Shown piece after piece: positions 1 through 8,529 of a stretch of 64,000 nucleotides of DNA. The position numbers were made by a program, and so were the translations under genes. This DNA is from an uncultured Christensenellaceae bacterium (GTDB lineage Bacteria > Bacillota > Clostridia > Christensenellales > Pumilibacteraceae), in NCBI GenBank assembly GCA_910588155.1, contig CAJUPB010000006.1, positions 1-64,000 of the forward strand, in the 5' to 3' direction. Positions within the stretch are counted from its first letter, which is position 1; each line of letters begins with the position of its first letter. A model generated the notes under the pieces. It was given only the letters and a program-made list of their open reading frames with translations, ran no database searches and was not told where the DNA came from.

Positions 1-154
1 CAAGCTTTTTAATCTTCTCCTTTTCTTTCTTTTTAATTATCAAGTTTATCAAAGCATCGGCTATTTGTTTGCTTTCCTCATCAATTACCGTTGTCCTGCA
101 ATTGCCCCATCCGTCGTAGGTATATTGTACCACTTCACGACCGCTCTTGTCAAG
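1..154 (-). pseudogene. Orphan RHS C-terminal fragment (internally deleted, cut by window edge)
   Basis: The minus strand encodes an RHS core segment joined directly to an RHS tip tail (DALINLI followed by Lys/Glu-rich residues). Bases 71-154 match bases 1574-1657 of the intact RHS gene exactly over 84 nt. Bases 1-55 resemble the 3' end of that gene (about 793-847), ending in the same DALINLI-type helix. Compared with the intact gene, roughly 720 nt between these blocks are missing, including the core-terminal DPNG motif and most of the tip. There is no Shine-Dalgarno sequence or convincing start; the frame runs out of a terminator hairpin. RHS loci commonly carry displaced tips of this kind. 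The frame leaves the window at base 1, so its true end is unknown. Confidence 0.75.
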
Positions 155-170
155 TATGAGGGTTAAATGC

Positions 171-201
171 AAAAACTCTCTCCGAGGCGGAGAGAGTTTT
201 T
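171..201. terminator. Rho-independent terminator, bidirectional
   Basis: A 14-bp perfect stem (AAAAACTCTCTCCG with its complement) encloses a 3-nt loop, with A and T runs on both sides. It lies 48 bases past the stop of the putative immunity gene and separates it from the orphan RHS fragment. Confidence 0.85.
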
Positions 202-248
202 GCTGTGAATTATTCGATTTTTATGTAACTTGTTTTTAAGTATAGTTA

Positions 249-779
249 TTAGGCTTTTTTGTCTTTTTTCGGTTTATCGGATATTATTGACTGTACTTGT
301 TCTTCGGGTAAGCCTATTATAGGTAAATCGATATATTGTCTTATTGCCTTTAATACTTTTTTGCTTATGGCTATCTGTATAATATCCCGTCGCTTTATCG
401 CCTGCTCGAAAGTCATTGCTTTATTTTCTTCTTTGGTAGATACAAATATATTATCCACTACTCGCCATATGCGCTTTATATACTTTATCTCTTCCCAAGT
501 CATTTCCACTTTCATAAAGGCTCCGAATAGCGCGCGTCTTATCCCCTTTTCGTCTATTGTTATAACGGAATAATAGCCGCGATAGGATAAACCGATTACT
601 GTAATTATAGGCAATACTCCTAAAAATATTGTCAGAAGACTATAAAGTACAGGTAAATAATCCTCATCGGTAGGATATAAAAAACTGAAAAACAACAGTC
701 CGAAACCCATCAATACCATAGCTATACCGCCTATCGCTATAAAAGGCGAAGGCAAAACTTTGACAGCCTTATCTTTCAT
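249..779 (-). CDS. Two-TM membrane protein with PH-like domain, putative RHS immunity protein
   Basis: This is a 176-residue protein. Two hydrophobic segments (about residues 12-33 and 43-64) are followed by a segment with the look of bacterial PH/YcxB-like domains: ITIDEKGIRR, then a TWEEIKYIKRI strand, then DNIFVSTKEE. The C-terminus is lysine-rich. The ATG overlaps the RHS stop codon as ATGA and has an AGGAG box, so the two genes are translationally coupled. Known RHS loci place a small immunity gene immediately after the toxin tip. A membrane-embedded partner would suit the hydrophobic tip of the neighbouring RHS protein. The immunity role is inferred from position and topology only; the PH-like call is by eye. 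Confidence 0.6.
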   Translation of the reverse strand: MKDKAVKVLPSPFIAIGGIAMVLMGFGLLFFSFLYPTDEDYLPVLYSLLTIFLGVLPIITVIGLSYRGYYSVITIDEKGIRRALFGAFMKVEMTWEEIKYIKRIWRVVDNIFVSTKEENKAMTFEQAIKRRDIIQIAISKKVLKAIRQYIDLPIIGLPEEQVQSIISDKPKKDKKA

Positions 780-3700
780 ACCGGTCTCCTAACAAGCTTT
801 TTTGTTTTCTCCTCTTCTTTACTTTTCATTATCAAGTTTATCAAAGCGTCCACCACCGACTGTATGAAACTTATTGCGGCTGAAAACGTAACAGTAAGCA
901 AAAACGACCCCAAAGACATCGATAACGCCGCAACAAACCGCGATGCAAACGACGCCGTCATATCCAGAACCGCATCGAATAGACCCACCGTACTTTGCAT
1001 AATAAACCCGGAAACACCGTAACCGATAGCCCCGAATATTCCGCCGACAAGTCCGGACACAGCCGCAGACCATAAAGATATTCCCGTATTATTCGGGTCT
1101 AAACTCTGTTGGACGATACTGCCCGTAAACGACGCCAATAAACCAAAACCCGCAGCAAAAGCCAAACCGCCAACACCACCCGTCGCAAAAGCCAAAGCCA
1201 TTCCGACGGTAATTATGGCTCCCGAAACGAGTCCGCCCACAAAACCGGATACAAAGTCTCCGCCCGTACTCGCAGCAGCAATGCCGTTGCACAGTCCGCC
1301 TACCAAAGCGCCGAGCGCTATCGAAGCAAATATAAGGAATATCGTTACGAATACAGTTCCGTTCGGGTCGACGTTCATCACCGGATTGTTTCCGCAATAA
1401 GCAAACAGGTTCAGTCCGTTGATGTGTTCGGGGTCGAGGTAGGACACGTCGTCTTGGGAGACGAATCTGCCTGTCTCGGGGTCGTAGTAACGGGTTTTCA
1501 GATTGTAAAGGTGCGTTTCTCTGTCGTAGTAGTACGACCTATAACGGAACGGGTTGAGTTCGGCTGTCTGTGCGCTTTCCTCATCAATTACCGTTGTCCT
1601 GCAATTGCCCCATCCGTCGTAGGTATATTGTACCACTTCACGACCGCTCTTGTCAAGCAGCGCCCTTATATTTCCCTGCACGTCCTTACAGTAGATGTAC
1701 TCCGTTTCGTTATGCTTCACTCCCGAAATGCCGCCGTTGTCATAGACGAATTCCAGCGTGTCTTTGCCGTCGGTCTGTTTTACGAGCTTGTTATTTGCGT
1801 CGTAGGTATAGACCGTATCGTTCTTGCGTATTCTTCTGCCGTAGCCGTCGTAGGCAAAGGTATTCTCTCCGTATGACTTCAACTGCTTGCCGTAGTCCCA
1901 AGAGAGGCTGTTGCCGCGGTATATCTCGGGGTTTGTACCCTCGCCGTAATGCACGGTTTCGTTTCCGAAAGCTATGAGTCTGTCCCCGTCGTAGGCGTAG
2001 AGTTTCTCGTCCGTGAACTCCGTTATTTCTTCCTCGGGTTTAAGGGTGTACGGCGTTTCGCGTTTGGAGAGGATATTGCCGCAGTTATCGTAGGACAAAA
2101 GCACGGTCTTATTTAATTTGCGGTTATCTTCTCTTATGAGTCTGCCTATCTTATCGTAGGAGTATTTCACGGCGAGCAAGCCGTTCTCCTTTACTTCGGA
2201 GATATTGCCCGATTCGTCATACTTATACTTTACGTTATCCGTTATCGCGTATCTATTGTTCTTGTTTTTGCCGTAGTAGATACTGCTCGGCATACCCGTT
2301 GCACGGTCGCCGACTTTGCGGTAACAGATATACTCGGAGTAGACAATGCCGTTTTCGTCTTTGAGTTCCTTGCCCGTGTTCCGTCCGTTTACGTCGGTTT
2401 GAGGATAGTAATTCAGAGCGTTCGGCAAAGCGATATATTCGAGGTCTCTTTCGGCGTTGTCCTTATAGAAATATGCGTAGTTATGGTTTACCGCTTCCGT
2501 CACCGTTCTGCCGCTTATCTTGCCGTAAGCGTTGCGGAAATAGTTTTCGGTCAGCGCTTCCACGTCATTGCCTGCGGTTATCTCGACGCTTTGCAGTTCT
2601 TCGAGGGCATCGTCGCCATACGTATACTTGATTACGCTGTTTGTAGCCGAATCGCCGCTTGCCGTGATTTTACCGTTCTCATTATAGTTATATGCGGTCA
2701 CGGAGGTCTTTTCGTACTCGCCGTCCGTTTCGCATATTTTCGTCATAACGGTATTGCCGCGTTTATCCGTATAGGTTTCCGCCGTAGTATTGCCGCAAGT
2801 TGCCGTCGTCTTATCCGCCTTGACGGCGTTAAATGTTATATCGCCTATCGTTTTACTTTCGCTGTTTACGCTCTCGGTCGTGTCGAACTTACTGCCCGAA
2901 TATGTATAGTTTGTCTCTCTGCCGTTTAGGGTGACTTTGGTTTTGCGGCGTTTTTTATCGTACTCGTAACAGGCGGTATTATTTCCGCTTTTGAGTCTTG
3001 CGGGGCTGCCGAAGGTATACTTAATCTCGGTGCTGTTTCCCTCGCCGTCGTCCGTGCTTTGAGTGATTGCCGTCACGTTGCCGTTTTCGTCCCAGCCGTA
3101 AGAGAGTTTGCCGCCGTTCGGGAGTATGCGGGTTTTGACCTTGCCGTTTTCGTACTCGTAGGAGGTTTTATTCTCGCCTGTCTCGTCCATATCCGCCTTT
3201 ACAGTGCCGTCCTCCGCCCTTTCGGATTCCTTATAGAACTTCGAGGAACTGTCGAGGGAGTTATACGAAAATTCTTTTATTATATTACCTTTATCGTCGC
3301 AAATCCTTTCGGTTATATTCACGCCCTTTTCGTTTTTATCTTCCTCAACGAAGCTCTCCTCTCTGACGAGGTTGCCGTGTTCGCAATAGCCGTATCTCTT
3401 GACGATATGCCTTTGCGCGTTTACGCTTCCGCTTTCGGTTACCGTCGCAGTTTCGCAGACGAGTCTATGGTTGCCGTCGTAGGCGTAATGAGTTTGGGTA
3501 CTGCGGTAGGCGTCGGGTGCGAACAAGACGTCGCTTGTTCTCTTTTCGGTCATATCGCGACCGTCGTCGTACTCGTAATATTCCCACTCCGCGGGGGCGA
3601 AGTGCAAATTATCGAAGCCCGCAAGTGCGGTACAATCGAGAAAGAGTTCTATACCGAGAAGATTATCCGCATCGATATGAACGGGAAGCGATATATACTG

Positions 3701-6418
3701 CGCTCTGCTATTGCGGCAGTCGAGCGACGCTTTGAAGGTAACGGATTTATCGGCGTATTTGACTACTGCGCGAACGGAATAATCGGAATCGGTTGTTTCG
3801 CCGCTTGTTTTAAACGGCAAGTCGAACCGCATACCCGTATCCGTCATTTCCGTGCCGTCGGGCAGATTGGCTTCCGCGGAAAAAGCAAACTCCGTCGCGC
3901 CCTGCGGCAGAAGAGACTTTTTCACGGTGTATACCGCCGAAGTCCCCGGCATTTTCAATTCTTCCGATTCCCACAGCGGTCTGCCCTCGCGGACGGCGTA
4001 ACCCCACGTCTTGTCCGCAGACTCGAATTCGAAGGAAGCACCGGAAAGAATCTTGCCGTTTGCGTCCCTGCCGACCCTCGCGCGGATACCGCCGTGATAA
4101 CCCAAATAATATGCCGTCGAGTTTCCGTTTACGGTCACGTCGGTGCGGCTGTCCGCATACCTTACGCTCGTTTCGGAAATCGGGGAATACTCTTCCGCCG
4201 CCGTGCGGTTATCCGAAAGCGCGCCGAGGCAAGACTTTACCGTCATACCGATAAATTTCTGTTCGCCGTAAGTTATTTCCGCTTTCTCCGCAGTCGCAGG
4301 CGACTCTATGATTGTAACATATCCGTTGCAGTTATACGTAAAACTTAAACTGCGTCCGTCGGAGCGTTTCACGCCCGTCAACTGTCCGTCGCTGTATTCG
4401 TATTTAACCGTTCCGCCGAACTCGTCGGACATACTCTCTATTCTGCCGTCCGCGCCGTATTTAAAAGTTACGCCGTGATTGTCGTCGTAAACCTGTGCGA
4501 TTTTTTCGGGTTCCGTGCCGTCGGGTTTCGTCTGCCATTCCACGATTACGCAATTATTATATCCGTCCATAATGCCGCAAAGTTTGCCGTATTCGTTGAA
4601 GCACAGACTTATTCCGTCGGAATCGGTCAAATACGACACGGGTATGCTGCTTTTATAACGGTTCAGCAGTTCCTGTTTCTGCGCAAGTATGTTTTTATAT
4701 CTCTCCCTGCGCCTTACGTTTTGCAAACGCAAATAATCATTCCTCTGCGTTGTACCGTCTTTTATACCGTCGCTATAAGATTTTTGCAGTTCCGACAAGT
4801 ATTTTTCCAAAGCTTCGAGCTGTGTAGACGTCTCCGCAGCGTCTCCTTTTATTTCGTTTATCGCGTCTTGCACCGCATTTATGCGCTCTCGCAACGAATA
4901 GTACGCATTTACGTTCCAATCGACTTTTTGTGTTACGTAGCTCGGCGCCATACCGGCAGCACCGTACAAAACCTCGTCCTGTTTGCACGCAAACTCCGTT
5001 TCGTTTATAATATCCTTATACTGTTCTATCTCGTCCGAAAGTCTCACCATTTCGTCGGCTCTCTGCTCGAACTTTTCCGCGCCCAGCACGCCCACGAGTT
5101 CGGTCGTCAATTTCAGCCCCGACACCGTCACGAACTCGCGTTCTACCGACCGACCGTCGTCTTTGAGAGTCAGTCTTCCGCCTGCGTCCACCGACACTTC
5201 GGAATCATTCACGAATATTTTTTTGTTTTCGGCGTTGCGGTAATAATAAATTCCATTAAAACCGTATCTGTCCCCGCGAGCGTCCGTATAAATATATTCC
5301 GCGTCCTTCGCGGGAATGATATCTTCGGAAAGTTCGTAGCCGACGCCGCCGGAATACGGACTTGTTTTCAAGGTTTGGTGCAAGTTCAGTTTCCAATTCT
5401 TTCCGCAGCTGCTGTCTTTTCCGCCTTTTTCATAAATATGCGAAACGGCAAAAGGCAGCGTCCCCGACAAACCGAGGTCGTCGAAGCCGAAACTCGCTTT
5501 ACCCGTACCCAGCCGAAGTCTGCCCTTGACCCCGCCTGTCACGTCGAAATCTTCGGCGGCGGGCGGTACGTCTTTGCTTATACGCGGACGCACGATTATA
5601 CCTAATTTCGTGCTATGTCCATCATAAACTATCTCTATTTCCCTACAATCGGCGTTCAGCGGCTTATTATCCCGAATTTCATAATCGGTTATGATTTCAT
5701 CGGGTTTAATATTGTTTTGATAGTAACGAATAACTTTCATTCCCGTTTTATCGAAATACTCGCCTTCGAAATATTCGGATTTCGTGGGGCGTTTACGAAC
5801 CATTATTTTGTACGGCAAAGTCGGCTTTACGATGTATTCTTCACCTTCCGACGGTACGAATTCGTGAACGTCGGCGCAGCACTCGTGAAAACAATTTTCC
5901 GCGTCCGTGCATTTACAGTCGGCGTTTGCGTCCACCTTTATTCGCACCAACGCCGAAAGATTCGAGTGGCGCACTTCGACAAACGTATCGTCTGTCGTAA
6001 GCGCTCTATTCGGATAGCACTCGTAGTCGGTTATCGGCTCGTATGTGCCCGTCGAATAGCGCACTTTTACCGTCATTCCGTACCGACTGAAAGTTTCGCC
6101 GGCTTTATACACCGTCTTACTCGGATTCTTGGCTATAACCAGCCCCACGGCTTGCCTTTCCGACACGACGGATATATTTTGATATGCTGTCTTTCCGCCG
6201 CTCGTAATCGCTATGCTGCCGTCGCTTAAACCGAGAGGTCCGCTCGGCTCCCAAGAATAACTCGTCATTTTGATTTTCGACCCGTCGCTCATAAGCATAC
6301 GAACGTCCATTCCCGCGGGATTGAACGTTTCGCCTACAATATACTCCGTTCTTGTCGGCGGCGTAATAATAAGCAAACCCACCGGTTCGGGCTTCGGATA
6401 AATAATTCCTCCTGGCAT
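776..6418 (-). CDS. RHS repeat protein with Ig-like N-terminus and hydrophobic glycine-rich C-terminal tip
   Basis: This 1,880-residue protein starts at an ATG with an AAAGGAG site. It has no signal peptide. Three bacterial Ig-like units (about residues 15-85, 90-162 and 205-277) share a P-x-K/R-T-x-Y-x-x-GExF signature, and a Cys-rich stretch lies between the second and third. A DUF6531-like entry segment (about 300-360) and a helical insert (about 440-610) precede many YD-type repeats such as YEYDKKRR and YTYDGWGN. The conserved core end (RYYDPETGRF, ending in DPNG) lies near residue 1685. The last ~193 residues are a Gly/Ala-rich hydrophobic tip with several potential membrane helices, suggesting pore formation. 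RHS shells encapsulate C-terminal toxins. The gene follows holin-like phage genes on the same strand and is coupled to a possible immunity gene. Target and delivery route are inferred. Confidence 0.9.
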   Translation of the reverse strand: MPGGIIYPKPEPVGLLIITPPTRTEYIVGETFNPAGMDVRMLMSDGSKIKMTSYSWEPSGPLGLSDGSIAITSGGKTAYQNISVVSERQAVGLVIAKNPSKTVYKAGETFSRYGMTVKVRYSTGTYEPITDYECYPNRALTTDDTFVEVRHSNLSALVRIKVDANADCKCTDAENCFHECCADVHEFVPSEGEEYIVKPTLPYKIMVRKRPTKSEYFEGEYFDKTGMKVIRYYQNNIKPDEIITDYEIRDNKPLNADCREIEIVYDGHSTKLGIIVRPRISKDVPPAAEDFDVTGGVKGRLRLGTGKASFGFDDLGLSGTLPFAVSHIYEKGGKDSSCGKNWKLNLHQTLKTSPYSGGVGYELSEDIIPAKDAEYIYTDARGDRYGFNGIYYYRNAENKKIFVNDSEVSVDAGGRLTLKDDGRSVEREFVTVSGLKLTTELVGVLGAEKFEQRADEMVRLSDEIEQYKDIINETEFACKQDEVLYGAAGMAPSYVTQKVDWNVNAYYSLRERINAVQDAINEIKGDAAETSTQLEALEKYLSELQKSYSDGIKDGTTQRNDYLRLQNVRRRERYKNILAQKQELLNRYKSSIPVSYLTDSDGISLCFNEYGKLCGIMDGYNNCVIVEWQTKPDGTEPEKIAQVYDDNHGVTFKYGADGRIESMSDEFGGTVKYEYSDGQLTGVKRSDGRSLSFTYNCNGYVTIIESPATAEKAEITYGEQKFIGMTVKSCLGALSDNRTAAEEYSPISETSVRYADSRTDVTVNGNSTAYYLGYHGGIRARVGRDANGKILSGASFEFESADKTWGYAVREGRPLWESEELKMPGTSAVYTVKKSLLPQGATEFAFSAEANLPDGTEMTDTGMRFDLPFKTSGETTDSDYSVRAVVKYADKSVTFKASLDCRNSRAQYISLPVHIDADNLLGIELFLDCTALAGFDNLHFAPAEWEYYEYDDGRDMTEKRTSDVLFAPDAYRSTQTHYAYDGNHRLVCETATVTESGSVNAQRHIVKRYGYCEHGNLVREESFVEEDKNEKGVNITERICDDKGNIIKEFSYNSLDSSSKFYKESERAEDGTVKADMDETGENKTSYEYENGKVKTRILPNGGKLSYGWDENGNVTAITQSTDDGEGNSTEIKYTFGSPARLKSGNNTACYEYDKKRRKTKVTLNGRETNYTYSGSKFDTTESVNSESKTIGDITFNAVKADKTTATCGNTTAETYTDKRGNTVMTKICETDGEYEKTSVTAYNYNENGKITASGDSATNSVIKYTYGDDALEELQSVEITAGNDVEALTENYFRNAYGKISGRTVTEAVNHNYAYFYKDNAERDLEYIALPNALNYYPQTDVNGRNTGKELKDENGIVYSEYICYRKVGDRATGMPSSIYYGKNKNNRYAITDNVKYKYDESGNISEVKENGLLAVKYSYDKIGRLIREDNRKLNKTVLLSYDNCGNILSKRETPYTLKPEEEITEFTDEKLYAYDGDRLIAFGNETVHYGEGTNPEIYRGNSLSWDYGKQLKSYGENTFAYDGYGRRIRKNDTVYTYDANNKLVKQTDGKDTLEFVYDNGGISGVKHNETEYIYCKDVQGNIRALLDKSGREVVQYTYDGWGNCRTTVIDEESAQTAELNPFRYRSYYYDRETHLYNLKTRYYDPETGRFVSQDDVSYLDPEHINGLNLFAYCGNNPVMNVDPNGTVFVTIFLIFASIALGALVGGLCNGIAAASTGGDFVSGFVGGLVSGAIITVGMALAFATGGVGGLAFAAGFGLLASFTGSIVQQSLDPNNTGISLWSAAVSGLVGGIFGAIGYGVSGFIMQSTVGLFDAVLDMTASFASRFVAALSMSLGSFLLTVTFSAAISFIQSVVDALINLIMKSKEEEKTKKLVRRPV

Positions 6419-6439
6419 AATTGTGTTCTCCTTTATGTT

Positions 6440-6805
6440 TTATTTTTTATTAACGTTCATTACTTTTACAAGATTTTCGATTAAGTTCGACCATTTTTCG
6501 GAATCGAACTTTACGCCTTTTTCGGCGCATTTGCTTTCTATGAAGCTCATTACCCGTTCTTTTTTGATTTCACCCGTATTCTTATCCTCGGCTTTTAAAG
6601 TTTGCGCGGAAGAGGAAAACAGCTCTTCGGTCTCCGCCACTTTCTCCGCGACAAGCCCGGATATTTCGTTTACGGCTTCGGCAATGCGTGCCAACTTTTT
6701 ATTCTTGATACTTTTGGCAAGCGAGACTATAAATCCCGCAACTGCCGACAATATCGCCGCCGCATATGCGGCTATGCTCATTATTTGACGTATTATTTCG
6801 GACAT
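6440..6805 (-). CDS. Small phage membrane protein, holin LLH-like
   Basis: A 121-residue protein with one N-terminal membrane helix (about residues 8-30), a short basic segment and a helical cytoplasmic part. Its end (KKERVMSFIESKCAEKG, then a LIENLVK helix) resembles the LLH-type phage holin tail, in which a helical domain with an ending such as IE-x-V follows one TM helix. The ATG has a strong AAGGAG site. It lies 21 bases upstream of the RHS gene and downstream of another holin-like gene, with a terminator hairpin between the two small genes. It could be a holin, a holin partner, or a membrane anchor for the RHS protein. Family assignment is by overall look. Confidence 0.5.
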   Translation of the reverse strand: MSEIIRQIMSIAAYAAAILSAVAGFIVSLAKSIKNKKLARIAEAVNEISGLVAEKVAETEELFSSSAQTLKAEDKNTGEIKKERVMSFIESKCAEKGVKFDSEKWSNLIENLVKVMNVNKK

Positions 6806-6850
6806 AAGTCATATCTCCTTATATTGTTTTTAAACATCGGGCAGCTGCCC

Positions 6851-6891
6851 AAAAAAACGATGCGGCGGCGGTTATTTACAGCCGTCGCCGC
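6851..6891 (-). terminator. Rho-independent terminator between the two holin-like genes
   Basis: On the minus strand a GC-rich stem of about 12 bp (GCGGCGACGGCT against AACCGCCGCCGC region) is followed by ATCG and seven T residues. It sits after the stop of the gene ending at 6938 and before the 6805 gene, so expression of the last structural genes and the RHS gene could be reduced or separately controlled. A small perfect palindrome, GGGCAGCTGCCC, lies next to it at 6839-6850. Confidence 0.75.
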
Positions 6892-6937
6892 TCGTCTTTA
6901 AAGTTCGGGACTTGCAAATGCGAAAACCGAAGTTTTC

Positions 6938-7201
6938 CTATTCTTTTTCGTCCCCGCAGGACGGGTCTTTTTCCTCGATTGCGGTTTCGTCCGTACCGTC
7001 CGCTTTTGTTTCGCCGTCGGCTGCGCCGCCTTTTCCGCCGTCGTCGGAGATTATGCCCATTACGACGAGCAGCGCCAGCCCCGCGCCTACCGCCTCGTTT
7101 ACGGCGGGTATGTTCAGCGTGAGACCGAGCGTCTGCAAAAATACGAGCAGCGCGCCTATCAGGCTCATCCAAAAGTTCTTGCTACGCAGTTTGTCTTTCA
7201 T
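6938..7201 (-). CDS. Phage holin, phi LC3-like
   Basis: An 87-residue protein beginning with a basic segment and KNFWMSLIGALL, typical of phi LC3-type holins. Two hydrophobic helices (about 10-30 and 38-53) are followed by the usual short ISDDGGKG-type segment and an acidic tail. Holins of this type permeabilise the membrane at the end of phage infection. The ATG has an AAAGGAGG site. No endolysin gene is next to it, which is unusual for an intact lysis cassette. Confidence 0.75.
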   Translation of the reverse strand: MKDKLRSKNFWMSLIGALLVFLQTLGLTLNIPAVNEAVGAGLALLVVMGIISDDGGKGGAADGETKADGTDETAIEEKDPSCGDEKE

Positions 7202-7257
7202 TGCCGTCCTCCTTTCCCGCCCTCCCGTATCGTTTCCCGAAGGAGGGTATCGGCAAA

Positions 7258-8196
7258 TCAGCCCGCGTATTTGGTATACAGTTTATAGTACAGATAGTCG
7301 GAGAGGTTTGCCCTGAAAAAGGGGTCGTCCTTCAAGATTCTCGCCGCGTCAGAGCGGTTCATTTGCCCCAACAGGCCGTCCATTTTATTGTAATTTGACG
7401 CATACATATTTGCGGTTGCCGACTCCGAACCCGACAGTTCCTTTTCCTTGGCGGCGTTGTCGAGCGCCTGACCGTACAGCGTCTGTTCGAGTTTGAGTCT
7501 GTCCGCCTTGTCCTTTGCCGTTTTTTCCTCTATCGAGTTATTGTATTTCAATGCGTCCAGCGCAATTTCGCGCTCCTTGTCTTTGAGTTCTTCCAGCTTT
7601 GCCGCCACCTTATCCGTCAACTCTTTATCCAGCTTTGCCGTTTCGCCGCGTTTCTTTTCGTCGAGTCCGAGTATGCGGCGGGCGATTTCCTCCGCCGTTT
7701 TTTCGAATGCGTTTTCGGCTTCCGTCTTGCCGTCGGCTCGGCTCTTTTCCAGACCCGCGCTCTGTGCGACGGCAATGCTGGAACGGGCAAGACCGCGTTT
7801 CAACACATCGTCGTTCAGACTTTTTTTCGCCGTATCGTACAGCTCGTCTATTTTTTCCAACTTGGCGTCTTTGGCGTTTTGCGCGTCCGTCTTATTCTTG
7901 TTCAAGTCCTCGCGCTCCGCATTTATGCTCTGTTCGATATTTTCCAGCGCCTTGCGCTCGTATTCCTTATACGCGTTTGCCGCGTTCTGTTCGAGCTGTT
8001 CGTCGGTTTTCGCCGTGTAGTCTATTTTCTCGTAAGTCGGCGCGTCGGGCAGCACGGGTTTTTCCACCGACGTACCCGACGCGCTTTCAATCTCGCGTTT
8101 CAGTTGTTCGAGGGAGTCTGCCGACGCCGCCTGTTTTTCCGATTTCGTCAGCACGGCGTTGTCCCACGCCTTTTTCAATTCTTTCAATATGTTCAT
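7258..8196 (-). CDS. Long coiled-coil protein of the phage block
   Basis: A 312-residue, strongly charged, almost entirely helical protein. Lys/Glu/Ala-rich heptad-like stretches run from about residue 60 to 250, and a more ordered C-terminus includes DAARILKDDPFFRANL and ends LYTKYAG. It has no membrane helix or signal peptide. A GAGGTGG site precedes the ATG. In short-tailed phages, helical internal or ejection proteins are encoded in this late part of the structural operon, so an ejection or tail-associated role is possible. I do not recognise a named family. Confidence 0.55.
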   Translation of the reverse strand: MNILKELKKAWDNAVLTKSEKQAASADSLEQLKREIESASGTSVEKPVLPDAPTYEKIDYTAKTDEQLEQNAANAYKEYERKALENIEQSINAEREDLNKNKTDAQNAKDAKLEKIDELYDTAKKSLNDDVLKRGLARSSIAVAQSAGLEKSRADGKTEAENAFEKTAEEIARRILGLDEKKRGETAKLDKELTDKVAAKLEELKDKEREIALDALKYNNSIEEKTAKDKADRLKLEQTLYGQALDNAAKEKELSGSESATANMYASNYNKMDGLLGQMNRSDAARILKDDPFFRANLSDYLYYKLYTKYAG

Positions 8197-8271
8197 TTTC
8201 CACCTCTTTTTTTCAACAGATATTTTCTGCGGCGGGAAGCGAACAACCGCAACAGTCTTTCGTCCGCTCCG

Positions 8272-8511
8272 TTAACCGTCAACCGCATATATTTTACCTC
8301 CGAAACTTTCTATCCGTCCGCCGTCCGTCGGCAGACACTCGTCGGCATAGCTGAACACGCCGAAGTTTGCGACTGCTTTCGTTTTCAAGTTTACCGTCGT
8401 CTTTTTCAGCGCTCCGCCCTCTTTCAGCAGTATTGCGGCGACGTCGCCGTCGGCTTCGGCAAACACCGCGCAACCGCCGCAAAGCGCCGTTGCCGCACTT
8501 TTGAAATTCAT
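8272..8511 (-). CDS. Small hypothetical phage-block protein
   Basis: A 79-residue protein with a good AAAGGAG site, 18 bases downstream of the preceding virion-like gene. It has an alternating strand-like pattern (AVFAEADGDVAAILL, then TTVNLKTKAVANFGVF) and no obvious catalytic residues. Its position suggests a minor structural or accessory role. No family recognised. Confidence 0.5.
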   Translation of the reverse strand: MNFKSAATALCGGCAVFAEADGDVAAILLKEGGALKKTTVNLKTKAVANFGVFSYADECLPTDGGRIESFGGKIYAVDG

Positions 8512-8529
8512 ACCGTTCTCTCCTTTTGT

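Noticed and set aside
3059..4348. Plus-strand open frame (429 codons) within the RHS gene
   Set aside because: It is antisense to RHS repeats, which give long open frames on the other strand by composition.
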